Numbered from the stretch's first letter, positions 45,410 to 56,218 are shown. The stretch is 64,000 bases of DNA from Channallabes apus (GCA_030522415.1 CM060104.1:28241931-28305930), one strand, 5' to 3'. Translations and numbers: made by a program. The notes: generated by a model not told the origin, from the letters alone.

Positions 45410-45640
45410 AACATTTTGGGATTAACAATCATGGTATGCTACAAAAGAATTGAAAACAGATGCTACCTAAAGACAAACTGGCATTTATTGGAGTATTTAC
45501 CGTAACATATTGTACCTCAGCTAAGTGGTAGAGATGGCTCAATCACACTAAACTCACCTCTATCTTTTCCAATATGATATAATGACAAAAGATTAGATCT
45601 TCGCAAATATTGAGCAGAACGTGAAATGTTTTTGTATGCA
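45410..45640 (+). repeat. Diverged duplicate, copy 1
   Basis: GGTATGCTACAAAAGAATTG, GTACCTCAGCTAAGTGGTAG and CTTTTCCAATATGATATAAT recur in the same order at 47840-48030. Class unknown. Confidence 0.7.
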
Positions 45641-45862
45641 AATTGTCAAACAAACAAACAAACAATTAGCATTCACTCTATTTGAATATGAATTTTTTTA
45701 CACAGTATAAAAATGTTTGTTTGTATTAGGTTTTTAAGTATAATTTAGTAATCATTGTATTATTTGTGCTTTTTTTTTTTTGGTAACAAAAAATTAAATG
45801 TAAAAATCTCCATAATTCTTGATACACATCTAAAATTTCCTTTAATGCACCTGAAGATTATA

Positions 45863-45893
<31 letters not shown>

Positions 45894-46090
45894 AGCGAGA
45901 GAGAGGAAGAGAGAAGTGGTGGTCCATTTAGTGTTCTCCATGAGCTCTGCTAGTGTGTAATTCTGTACATATGAAAACGATTTACAGCTTAATAAGACAC
46001 CATCTTTAGAGGCTATTGTTTCTCCTGAATAAATGTTTCACATGAAGTGTAAACTGCTAAATAATTTAAATGCTTGTTTACATTGCAAAA
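45641..46090. other. AT-rich, (GT)n at 45868-45893
   Basis: No supported gene. Confidence 0.45.
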
Positions 46091-46094
46091 TTTT

Positions 46095-46245
46095 AGCTTT
46101 AGGTTCAACTAAAGACCCTTAACCCTATCTGCTCCACGGGCGCTGTAACATGGCTGACCCTGCGCTCTGACTCAGTTACGCTGGGATATGTGAAGAAGGA
46201 ATTTCACTGTGCTATAATTTATATATGTGACAAATAAAGACTTAA
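46095..46245 (+). repeat. SINE family E, 3' part
   Basis: CTATCTGCTCCACGGGCGCT, GGCTGACCCTGCGCTCTGAC, CTGGGATATGTGAAGAAGGA, ATTTCACTGTGCTATAAT and a GTGACAAATAAAGACTT tail. Confidence 0.75.
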
Positions 46246-46503
46246 CATATTTAAATGTATGATCTCCAGTATCAGGAACATGCATAATGTTAGAAAGTAA
46301 AAACTTTCTCTTTGTTCCTGCATATAAACCAAGTCTAAATTGACTGCACTTAACTTGAATAGAAAGATAGCGTTTAATTAGTTTGTGGCTTAGAAATAAC
46401 TTTTACAAATGAGTTAGTTAAGAAGAGTTATATAAAAATAATTATTATTTCCTTTAAGGGTAAAGGAAGCTCTTCTGATCCCACAGAATAGGCAATAGTA
46501 CGG

Positions 46504-46781
46504 TGGCCGTGAAGTGCAAAACAAATTAACAAAACTGAAAACAAACTAACAAACCCCAAAACAAAATATCAAATTCAAAACCAAATTAACAAAACGGAAA
46601 ACAAATTAAAAACCAAATTGATAAAACCCGAAAACAAAATAACAAAACCCAAAACAATATTTTTTTGCAGGGGGGAGTTTTGTTGTTTTGTTTTTGTTGT
46701 TTTGTTTTCGGATTTGTTAATTTGGTTTTGAATTTGTTAATTTGTTTTCAGTTTTGTTAATTTGTATCGCACTTCTCGGCC
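46504..46781. mobile_element. Foldback (snap-back) MITE
   Basis: Almost the whole 278 bases is self-complementary: left end TGGCCGTGAAGTGCAAAACA, right end (inverse) TGGCCGAGAAGTGCGATACA, both followed by AATTAACAAAACTGAAAACA. The arms keep pairing through degenerate AACAAAAC words to a T7/G-rich centre near 46660-46675. Non-coding. No clear target duplication. Confidence 0.82.
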
Positions 46782-46861
46782 AGTCAGATACAAACCGGAA
46801 AAGGTAGGTATAGTTTGCGAATTAATTGCTTACCGCTGATTGGATGAGACATCTGTGTGTT

Positions 46862-47690
46862 CTGCTGTTTCCCAAAAGTCTTGGCAATCATTGAGATGTT
46901 TTTTTAGCAAAATTGAGACGAGCCTTAATGTTCTTTTTGCTTAAAAGTTGTTTGCGCCTTGGAAATCTGCCATGCAGGCCGCTTTTGCCCAGTCTCTTTC
47001 TTATGGTGGAGTCGTGAACACTGACCTTAATTGAGGCAAGTGAGGCCTGCAGTTCTTTAGATGTTGTCCTGGGGTCTTTTGTGGCCTCTCGGATGAGTTG
47101 TCTCTGCGCTCTTGGGGTAATTTTGGTCGGCCGGCCACTCCTGGGAAGGTTCTCCACTGTTCCATGTTTTTGCCATTTGTGGATAATGGCTCTCACTGTG
47201 GTTCGCTGGAGTCCCAAAGCTTTAGAAATGGCTTTATAACCTTTACCAGACTGATAGATCTCAATTACTTTTGTTCTCATTTGTTCCTGAATTTCTTTGG
47301 ATCTTGGCATGATGTCGAGCTTTTGAGGTGCTTTTGGTCTACTTCTCTGTGTCAGGTAGCTCCTATTTAAGTCATTTCTTGATTGAAACAGGTGTGGCAG
47401 TAATCAGGCCTGGGGGTGACTGCAGAAATTGAACTCAGGTGTGATAAACCACAGTTACTTTTTAACAAGGGGGGCAATCACTTTTTCACACAGGGCCATG
47501 TAGATTTGGAGTTTTTTTTCTCCCTTAATAACGTAAACCTTCATTTAAAAACATTTTATGCATTTTGTGTTCAATTATGTTATCTTTGACTAATAGTTAA
47601 CGGTTTTTGATGAACAGAAACATTTAAGTGTGACAAACATGCAAAAGAATAAGAAATCAGGAAGGGGGCAAATAGTTTTTCACACCACTG
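46862..47690 (-). pseudogene. Tc1-like element, 5' half with transposase N-terminus
   Basis: The 5' TIR CAGTGGTGTGAAAAACTATT starts at 47690 (minus strand) and is flanked by TA (47691-47692). An inner repeat GTGTGAAAAAGTGATTGCCC near 47493 gives the IR/DR layout of this subgroup. The frame 47310-46888 encodes the paired DNA-binding domain (MPRSKEIQEQMRTKVIEIYQ ... SGKGYKAISKALGLQRTTVR) with the GRPTK hinge and the second helix-turn-helix (VHDSTIRKRL). A frame change follows, then sequence ends near 46862 before any catalytic Asp. The other half is missing. Confidence 0.9.
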
Positions 47691-47819
47691 TACATAAACA
47701 AAACTTGCTATCAATTTCTTGTCTATTAATAGATTTTCAATCGACGCATCAAATAGAAAACAAGTGTCAATCTATTAAAAAGAAGAAAATAAACATGAGA
47801 AAGGGTCAAATAAAAGCAG

Positions 47820-48030
47820 AAATGGTTTGGGACAATATATATTGTGGTATGTTACAAACCTATTGAAAAGTCATACTATTTAAATAGACTTAAGTCAAAA
47901 TAATTTTTAAGCATAGCATGCAGTACCTCAACCAATTGGTAGAGGTGGATCAATTACATTAAGTTCAACACTGTCTTTTCCAATATGATATAATGACTCA
48001 AAATATGGTCTACCAAAATGTTGAGAACGG
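47820..48030 (+). repeat. Diverged duplicate, copy 2
   Basis: Partner of 45410-45640: GGTATGTTACAAACCTATTG, GTACCTCAACCAATTGGTAG and CTTTTCCAATATGATATAAT in the same order and sense. Confidence 0.7.
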
Positions 48031-48408
48031 TAAAGGTGCCTCACCAAAAGAGTCGATTCAGGTACTGAACAAATGATTCACAACAACTCAAAACAAAAAT
48101 CTTTCAGAAGAATCACAGGCTGTGTAACATTAAAGGGATCTATCTACAGTAATTCATACAATCTGGCGCTGACAGGAAAGAATTTATTCATTCAGACCTG
48201 TTAATGCACTCTCGCAACTGTGTCACTTAAAACAGAGTCATTAAAAAAAAAACCTTATCCATAATAGTCTGTGTAAAAGTTAGGTCGTAGAGGATTTGTA
48301 TGCAAACATAAGTGTACTGTAAGTTCATAGACAGTTTGTGATGGTCTGTCATGAGTGTGGCACGATTTGTAGCAGGCTTGTAGGTGATTATATCTTAGTG
48401 GTAAGTAC

Positions 48409-48810
48409 TAGTGATGGTCGGGTATTTTTCCAATCCGCCCTGCCCTGCCCCGCACCCGCAACCATTAAACAGACATACTTAATGATGTAAATTCCCGACC
48501 TCAATATCTCCCGCACCTCGTCTTACATCTTCACTTTTATTTCTTTGTTTTTGTTGTGACTGGCAGTGGTAGCTGCTTGGCGCTTTCGTGACTTGTTACG
48601 TGATGTAACCTTATCAAAGAACTTAATAAAGTATGAAAATAGATATTCCCAAATATTTAATATAGGCTAAGTTGCATGCAACATACATGGATTTTTTATT
48701 TAATTTTGTTTTTATTGACCCGCCCCAACTCGCCCCGCAAAAAAAGTGACAATTTCTTTACCTGCCCCAACCCGGGGTCCGCGGGTTACCAGACGACCCG
48801 CGCATCACTA
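48409..48810. mobile_element. hAT-type MITE with perfect 8-bp target duplication
   Basis: Ends TAGTGATG ... CATCACTA are inverted repeats, flanked on both sides by GTAAGTAC (48401-48408 and 48811-48818). An 8-bp duplication is diagnostic of hAT insertions. Length 402 bases. Subterminal parts are GC-rich (CGGGTCG, CCCGCGG words) and the centre AT-rich. Non-coding. Confidence 0.88.
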
Positions 48811-49299
48811 GTAAGTACAGTGTAAGTAAATTGTACAATTTTATAGCTAGCACATAGCCAATATGTAGGTGACTATGCCATGTGACAACACAGAGACATG
48901 TAACCTAGGTCAGGAATTTGGCAAGCTCTCACAAAGACTTTGGAAATTACACAAATGTGTCAGCGATATTCAAAAAAGAACCTGTACTTGTGATGATGGT
49001 CACAAACTTTTAGTTGGTTGTGATAATCCAGCACCTGTTCTAGCTCTGCAAAGTGGTGGTGCTGCCATGAAACCGCTTTGGCTGTCTTAGGCACCGGCTC
49101 CGAACTAGTTCTGGAACCACCTTTGTGGAAAAGGAGTTTTTTCTTAGGTTGTGTACAGATAAGTCCAACAGTATAATGAGCTGGCATCTACAACTGATGA
49201 TTTTTTTTTTTTTTTTTTACATAAAATTCAATAAAATTAAATTGTGCATAGAGTAGCTTTCTTCCCACCCGAGAATCAATTCTTAAAATTTCTTAAAAT

Positions 49300-49699
49300 A
49301 ATTTGCTAAAAAGGCGACACGGTGGTGTAGTGGTTAGCACTGTCGCCTTGCACCTCCAGGGTCCGGGTTCGATTCCCGGCCAGGCTCGATTCCCGTCTCT
49401 GTGTGCATGGAGTTTGCATGTTCTCCCCGTGCTTGGTGGGTTTCCTCCGGGTACTCCGGTTTCCTCCCACAGTCTAAAGACATGCAAGATTAGGCTAATT
49501 GGCGTTCCTAAATTGACCATAGTGTGTGAATGAGTGTGTGTGTGTGTGCTCTGCAATGGATTGGCACGCTGTCCAGGGTGTACCCTGCCTCGTGCCCTGA
49601 GTCTCCTGGGATAGGCTCCAGGTCCCCGCGACCCTAAATACAGGATAAAGCGGTATAGAAGATGAATGAATGAATGAATGAATGAATGAATTTGCTAAA
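49300..49699 (+). repeat. SINE family A, full length with target duplication
   Basis: The SINE spans about 49313-49688 and is flanked by AATTTGCTAAA (49300-49310 and 49689-49699), an 11-bp target duplication made by LINE machinery. A box TGGTGTAGTGGTTAGCAC, B box GGTTCGATTCC at 49366-49376, core TTTCCTCCCACAGTC, GGCTAATTGGCGTTCCTAAA, 3' end TCCTGGGATAGGCTCCAGG and a (GAAT)n tail. It is the best kept copy and the reference for the other family A entries. The core resembles DANA/Mermaid-type (V-SINE-related) fish SINEs. Confidence 0.93.
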
Positions 49700-49782
49700 G
49701 AATAAAAAAGGACTTACAATAAGCAGTGTAAAGCTAATCTGTGCAATATGAACAGCAGGCATTAGAGAGTGCAATCTATATA

Positions 49783-51182
49783 CAATCCGGATTCCAAAAA
49801 AGTTGGGACATTAAACAAATTGTGAATAAAAACTGAATGCAATGATGTGGAGATGGCAAATGTCAATATTTTATTCAGAATAGAACATAAATCACGGAAC
49901 AAAAGTTTAAACTGAGAAAATGTATCATTTTAAGGGAAAAATATGGTGAATCAAAATGTCAACAAATCCCAAAAAAGTTGGGACAAGGCCATTTTCACCA
50001 CTGTGAAAGATCTGGACTGCAGACTGGCCATTTCAGTACCCGGATCCTTCTCCTACGCAGCCATGATGTTGTGATTGATGCAGAATGTGGTCTGGCATTA
50101 TCTTGTTGAAAAATGCAGGGTCTTCCCTGAAAGAGATGACGTCTGGATGGGAGCATATGTTGTTCTAGAACCTGAATATATTTTTCTCCATTGATGGTGC
50201 CTTTCCAGACATGCAAGCTGCCCATGCCACACGCACTCATGCAACCCCATACCATCAGAGATGCAGGCTTCTGAACTGAGCGTTGATAACAACTTGGGTT
50301 GTCCTTGTCCTCTTTGGTCCGGATGACATGGTGTCCCACATTTCCAACAAGAACTTCGAATCGTGACTCGTCTGACCACAGAACAGTCTTCCATTTTGCC
50401 ACACTCCATTATAAATGATCCCTGGCCCAATGAAAACGCCTGTGCTTGTGGATCTTGCTTAGAAATGGCTTCTTCTTTGCACTGTAGAGTTTCAGCTGGC
50501 AACGGCGGATGGCACGGTGGATTGTGTTCACTGACAATGGTTTCTGGAAGTATTCCTGAGCCCATTCTGTGATTTCCTTTACAGTAGCATTCCTGTTTGT
50601 GGTGCAGTGTCGTTTAAGGGCCCGGAGATCACGGGCATCCAGTATGGTTTTACGCCCTTGACCCTTACGCACAGAGATTGTTCCAGATTCTCTGAATCTT
50701 CGGATAATATTATGCACAGTTGATGATGATAACTGCAAAGTCTTTGCAATTTTTCACTGGGTAACACCTTTTTGATATTGCTCCACTATCTTTCTGCGCA
50801 ACATTGTGGGAATTGGTGATCCTCTACCCATCTTGGCTTCTGAGAGACACTGCCACTCTGAGAAGCTCTTTTTATACCCAATCATGTTGCCAATTAACCT
50901 AATTACTGTTAATTGGTCTTCCAGCTCTTCGTTATGCTCAAATTTGCTTTTTCCAGCCTCTTATTGCTACTTGTCCCAACTTTTTTGGGATTTGTTGACA
51001 CCGTGAAATTTGGAATCAACATATTTTTCCTTTAAAATTATAAATTTTCTCCGATTAAACTTTTGATCCGTCATCCATGTTCTATTCTGAATAAAATATT
51101 GACATTTGCCATCTCCACATCATTGCATTCAGTTTTTATTTACAATTTGTTTAGTGTCCCAACTTTTTTGGAATCCGGTTTG
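49783..51182 (-). mobile_element. Tc1/mariner element, both ends present, transposase broken
   Basis: Ends CAATCCGGATTCCAAAAAAG and (inverse) CAAACCGGATTCCAAAAAAG, flanked by TA (49781-49782, 51183-51184). Minus-strand transposase: start near 50830 with helix-turn-helix (LSSSTVHNIIRRFRESG), GQGRKT hinge, second helix-turn-helix (LSVNTIHRAIRR), stop near 50406, then catalytic WSDESRFEV (first Asp, about 50370) and [11 protein letters not shown] (second Asp, about 50110). It ends after CSPDLS at about 50000; the normal following segment with the catalytic Glu (SPDLNPIEN in the family) is deleted. Inactive, but its ends may still be usable in trans. Confidence 0.92.
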
Positions 51183-51338
51183 TAAATAAAAGAAAGGCTA
51201 TGTCTGGAAATTGGTCAGAACTTAAGTTTTCAATTATATCTTTGCGTTTCATACATTGGAGAACCAGAAACCAGTATTAGAAAATGTTACTGTATGTCTG
51301 TACATCTGTCTGTATGTCTGTCAGATTGTGTCACAGCA

Positions 51339-51625
51339 CAAAACTGGCTGGACAGAATTGAATTAAACTTTGCCAGTCCTTAGATATTTGCCTGAAGTTA
51401 AACCTGCACCATAAATTAAATAAAAAAGTTGAGTAGAGATTTTGTGCCAGATTATAAACCGTAGGTTTTGACAGCGTACCGCGCATGAGTCATACCGTGG
51501 GCATGTCTTAAATTGACCGCTGGACAGAATTTAATGAAACTTTTTGCAGTTCTTAGATCTCTGCCTGAAGTTTAACCTGCACCATAAGTGAAATATATAT
51601 GCTGAGTTAAAGTGATGTTATGACA
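51339..51625 (+). repeat. Twofold diverged tandem duplication, about 178-bp period
   Basis: GGCTGGACAGAATTGAATTA ... TTTGCCTGAAGTTAAACCTG at 51342-51412 recurs as CGCTGGACAGAATTTAATGA ... CTCTGCCTGAAGTTTAACCT at 51520-51590. Confidence 0.75.
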
Positions 51626-51980
51626 CAGTTATGTGTTGGATTTAATAATCTACTTTAAAATAAACTACTAATAAGCAACTCACTCGATGTAAACAAACAT
51701 CTGCACCAATAGATATTAATTAGAGAAGCTAAACTGAATATTTTTAATAGGATTAGTTTTTTTAATGTCTGAAATAACAGCGTTGAAGTGGTATAAGTGA
51801 ATTTTAATGAAAGTTGTTTTTAAGGACAAAACTTCATCTATTTTTCCCATTTCTCATCTGTGATTCTCTCTCTGATCACCGAACAGGGAGTGTATTTGTC
51901 TGACCACCAAAGAAGGACAACTTAGTGTAAACAAGGCGTCAGATACTCGACCTTACAGAATGTGATTTCTTTGTATTAAT
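51626..51980. other. No feature recognised
   Basis: AT-rich, no supported gene. Confidence 0.4.
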
Positions 51981-51989
51981 AAGTTAGAC

Positions 51990-53592
51990 CAGTGGTTCTC
52001 AAAGTGTGGGGCCCCACTAGTGGGGAATACAGACATGACAGGTGGGGCGCAACGAACGGGAGGAAATTAGTGGAAAATAATAGGAAAAAACTAAACAATC
52101 ACACAAAATAAATGGATCATTAATACAAGTAAATTTAAAATAACATCAGTTGTGGGCCGGGAGAAAAAGTGGAACCATAGTGCAACAATAATGGTTTAAC
52201 TTCGGGCCAACTTGAACAGCGCTGCTCGAATCACAAACCTGTGCGACCCACTGGACAGCGCTGTGCGACTCTGACAGAAATAACCCGCGCCGACCATCAA
52301 AATACATTTTACCCCGCTGGGATGCGCACGTACAAATCAGGCATGGCAAGGCGGAAACAATATTAAACAGTCCTGATATTTTAAATAGTTTTTAAATAAA
52401 ACACAGTGAGTCGCGCAGGTTTGTGATTCGAGCGGCGCTGCGCGATCCACCGGGCTGCGCAAATAAACCAGATCATCACTGCGCTATCCAGATAGTCGCG
52501 CTGCGCTGTATTTGCGCAGATATTTGGTTCAATCGGGTGCCACGGTTTCGTCCCACTTTTGACGTGTTTGACTTCACATACTGAAACTTCGACAATGGAA
52601 GAAGACGGTGCAGCAGCAGTGAGTTTGCTTACATGTGACGAAACCAACAACGAGGAGATTGTAAAGAAAAAAGCTGCCTCGTCTGTGGTGTGGAATTGGT
52701 TTGGGTATAAGAAAAGTGATACGAATGAGACGAACGTGATTTGGAAGGTACGCAAGTGCACTGTTTTAACAAGTGGTGGAAACACCTCAAACCTTTTCTA
52801 TCATCTGAAACACAAGCATCCAAACGAATATGGCCAAAGTAAAAAAAAAATGCGGCAAACCTCAGCAATTCAAAGGTTAAATAAAATTACATTATGTAAA
52901 ACAGTTTCTTTGTGTTTCAATTTTTATTTATGTATTTTCAGATACAAATTGCTATATTGTGATATAGCAATTGTGATTGTGATCGTTATCGAGGTAGAAA
53001 ATTGCTTCTACCGTGATAGAAGATTTTGGTTATATCGCGCACCCCTAATGAAGCATATCTTGAGCTTGGATTCATGGTGGGGGCAGGAGAGATGCCGTGT
53101 GTGTTTTGTGTCATAAACCGCTGGCAGCAGACCGCATGAGACCCAACAAATTAGGAAGACACTTAGAAGACAACACACTCACAGTCACGTTAATAAGCCA
53201 CTCGACTTCTTTCAAAGAAAGCTGGCAGAATACAGACAGCAGGAGAATCGCATGGTAACATCTGAATCAGTGGACAGCAAAGCACAAATGGCTTCATTCA
53301 AAGTTGCATACAGAATTGGCCAGTGCAAAAAAACTACAAACGATTGCTGAGCAGCTAATAAACATGGGGTCAATTATGCAAAGATAAGTGACAACGTAAG
53401 CCTTTTATAACAATTGCACGTGTATTTTATCTGTTTTTAACTTGGTGTTGTTTGATCTTATTGGTTTAGGAATTGATATTTCAATAAACAGTAAACTTGG
53501 CCGATTTCGTTATTATTTTGTTGACAAGTGGGGCTTGAAAATTCGCTCACCCCCTTAAGTGGGGAATGACAGAAAAAGTTTGAGAACCACTG
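51990..53592 (+). mobile_element. hAT (Charlie-like) element with target duplication and dead transposase
   Basis: Ends CAGTGGTTCTCAAAGTGTGG and (inverse) CAGTGGTTCTCAAACTTTTT, flanked by AGTTAGAC on both sides (51982-51989, 53593-53600). Inside, 52595-52840 encodes a BED-type zinc finger region (SSVVWNWFGYKKSD ... GNTSNLFYHLKHKHPNEY), but the two Cys ligands expected near IWKVRKC are lost. After an intervening piece, 53060-53340 carries transposase debris (DFFQRKLAEYRQQENR, QMASFKVAYRI) with stops. The catalytic hAT core is absent. The relation is to ZBED5-type hAT proteins by eye. Confidence 0.9.
52880..53050 (-). mobile_element. Nested fragment in the hAT element, possible second repeat
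   Basis: On the minus strand it begins TTAGGGGTGCGCGATATAAC and continues with GATAGAAG/GATAACGATCACAATCACAA words, like the end of another fish hAT family. It separates the two halves of the transposase debris. Confidence 0.45.
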
Positions 53593-53639
53593 AGTTAGAC
53601 AGAGAGTTCTGCTGTACAGAAACACACACAGACATGGAC

Positions 53640-54290
53640 GTGGACTTCAACCTCAAATAATAATAATAATAATAATAGTAATATCACTGAATACATTAAA
53701 GATCAGCAGATTATTTTCAGCTTTAATCTTTTTCTACAAACTCTACGATGGAAACTAACGCGATTAAATGATAAACGTGCACAGATGGGAGAGGGAGTCG
53801 ATTCGTTCGCACCTGAGAGTCGACTCTCTCAACGGCGTGCCTTAATAAAGAGAGTCATTCAGGAAAAAGGAATCGATTCGAAAAAGGTGAATCGCTTGTA
53901 AGTGTAACGGGATGGGTAGGGTGTGTGTGCGCGCGTGTGTGTGCGTGTGCGCGCGATCACGGATGGATGGATAGATGGATGTAGATGAATGTGGATGTGA
54001 CGAAGCAGGGAGAAGATTCAGAGTCAGGTTCCACACATCCTTGTTGCGGGATTCGCGTCTCGCCGACAAATAAAACGCACACACACGCACACACACACAC
54101 ACGCGCGCACACCCATACAAGCGCGCGTGCTCCGGGAGTGCATTTCTGCAGTGCAGGACTTCTCTCACTCTCTCTATCATTCTGTCTCTCCCTTTTTTCC
54201 CTTTATTTCATTCTGGGACATTTTTTTCTTTCTTTCTACTTTGCTTTTTTTTTTTTTTTTGTATTCAAAAATATTTTTTGGATTTTCCCC
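53640..54290. other. Mixed stretch with simple repeats
   Basis: Short (ATA)n at 53658, GAGTCGATTC-type words at 53786-53880, mixed (GT)/(GC) runs at 53920-53955, (AC)n at 54078-54110 and a poly-T at 54247-54260. No supported gene. Confidence 0.45.
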
Positions 54291-54299
54291 CCCGTATTA

Positions 54300-54889
54300 A
54301 AATGGATGCACAAAGTGGAAATTGAGAGATTGATCGGAGGACAGCGCAGCCGCGAGCGTCTCAACTTTCACGCGGACGGGGCATTCACATATTTGCTTGT
54401 TTTCTTTATTTGCTTCTTTTTAAAGGCTGCGGTGGCACGAGCGCAAGGCAAACTACAACAAAAGAAGAAGGAAACGCTTGAATTGCCGGGACCCTTTGAA
54501 GTGCTCACGAGCTTCTTATTCTATTTTATATACAAACGGCAACAACATCAGAAGAGATCAAACACCAGACATGTCCGGCTCGGATTGACGCGTTGTTGGA
54601 CACCCATCCCTGTGTCTCTGTCTTTTTCTCTTTTTCAAATTAGTCAGCTCGTTTCAGGTCGGTCGGAGGGAGGAGAGTGAGTGTGTGTTGGTCATCAACT
54701 TTAGGGTGATGCCTGCTTCCCTGCGTGTGTATGTGTGTGTTTTTCCCCCCTCGACCTCCTCCTCCTCCTCGCTCTGAGCTTCACCAGATCAGCTCGCGCC
54801 TTCTCTTCTTCAACTTGTTGCACTCTTCATCATCATCATCAGTCCTAATAAAAACTCAACACAGAGGAGATCCTGCAAAAGCGCAATAA
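54300..54889 (+). other. Candidate 5' UTR exon, possibly ntng1
   Basis: A low-repeat, moderately GC-rich block ending CGCAATAAT/GTGAGTG, a near-consensus splice donor at 54890. It has several short upstream ATGs and no long conserved frame, as a 5' UTR exon would. A (CTC)n run (54760-54775) and (CAT)n run (54830-54840) are typical of UTRs. In vertebrates NTNG1 lies next to PRMT6 on the same strand, which makes ntng1 the first guess. A 231-codon frame (53985-54680) that overlaps it is built from simple repeats and rejected. Confidence 0.28.
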
Positions 54890-55079
54890 TGTGAGTGTTC
54901 GCACCTGTCCTGCACTGCATCTCTGTGTGTCTGTGTGTGTGTGTTAATGATTTTACCTGTGTCTGATTTTACTTTATGCACACTAGTCGGATAGATGCAA
55001 AAAAGAAAGACAGAAAGAAAGAGGGAAAAAAAACCTCCTGCTGTGTAGGTGTAAAGATTCGAGAGTCTCAGCCGCATCC

Positions 55080-55124
55080 CAAGGTGTTGAATTAACTAGT
55101 GATAGATTAACTCTTTAAGCACTG

Positions 55125-55160
<36 letters not shown>

Positions 55161-56205
55161 TATAAGATCTGTTTTTGACCAGCATCTACAGGACCTGAAC
55201 ATACTGTATACAGTACCACTATGTAGCATCATCTCACATCATCTACCATCATCTTGCGGTTGCTTAACATAAACCTTCGCAACACAGGATAAAGTAGTAT
55301 GATTAGAGTAAAACTAAATGTGTGTGTGGGTTTAAACCAACACAGCATGTGCAGACCTAAACCACTTAATTCTCTTAATATTATAGCTATAACATGCCTT
55401 TAAATAGAATTAAACTTATACCGTATGTAAAAATTTCAGACATCAAGCCTACACTTTAAAATTATGTCTATTAATCAAGAACTTAACAATATTCATAATA
55501 ATAAAAATACCTAAAGAATACCTTTAATGATTTAATCGTATGACCTGAAAACTCCTAATACAACACAATAGCTGTTAATCAAGCATTATATCATTGATGG
55601 TGCATGCACTGATTTAATATACAACCTGCGATTTCAGTCGGTTAATGTGAGATAACGTTTATTAATGATGTAGAGGAGCAGGGTTTAATAAAGCGTTCTG
55701 TAAGTTAAAGCGTCTAGGTGTTTCGGAGTTGAAGAGGCATCTTGGTGGAGTAGAGGTCTGACCCGAAAACTGCATAGCTACTAATTAAAATAAATAAATT
55801 ACTAAATAATGAAACAAACATTAAATCCATCATTAAACTCTGAATTCAGGATGCCACTCAGGTTCGACACTTTTGATGCAGATTTTAAAGACCTAAGAGA
55901 CCGAACGCTGCTGGTACTCCCAACACCTGAAGTGGCAAATTAGCACCGTAATGAATAAAACTGACCTGAGACCTGTGTTACTTCTCAACCATATTCGTTC
56001 CAGGAGCTCCATCAGCGCGATTAGACTTGAGGATTAGACACGCTAGTCGCTTCAGCACTGTGTAAATTAGGTGTTACCACTCAGCACTTTATTTCATGAG
56101 ACACTGTAGCTGCGTGTTAAATCAAATCAACACTATCGGTTCATTTTAGGGTTTTTATTACGAAGCTAGAGCACAGAGTAATGTTCTTATAGATATCCTA
56201 AGCTC
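55080..56205. other. No gene recognised
   Basis: (AC)n at 55130-55158; otherwise unique-looking AT-rich DNA, which would be intronic if the upstream exon is real. Confidence 0.45.
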
Positions 56206-56218
56206 TATCTATCTATCC

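Noticed and set aside
53985..54680. 231-codon + strand frame
   Set aside because: The first half is translation of (AC)n, pyrimidine and poly-T runs; no conserved domain. The DNA fits a 5' UTR better.
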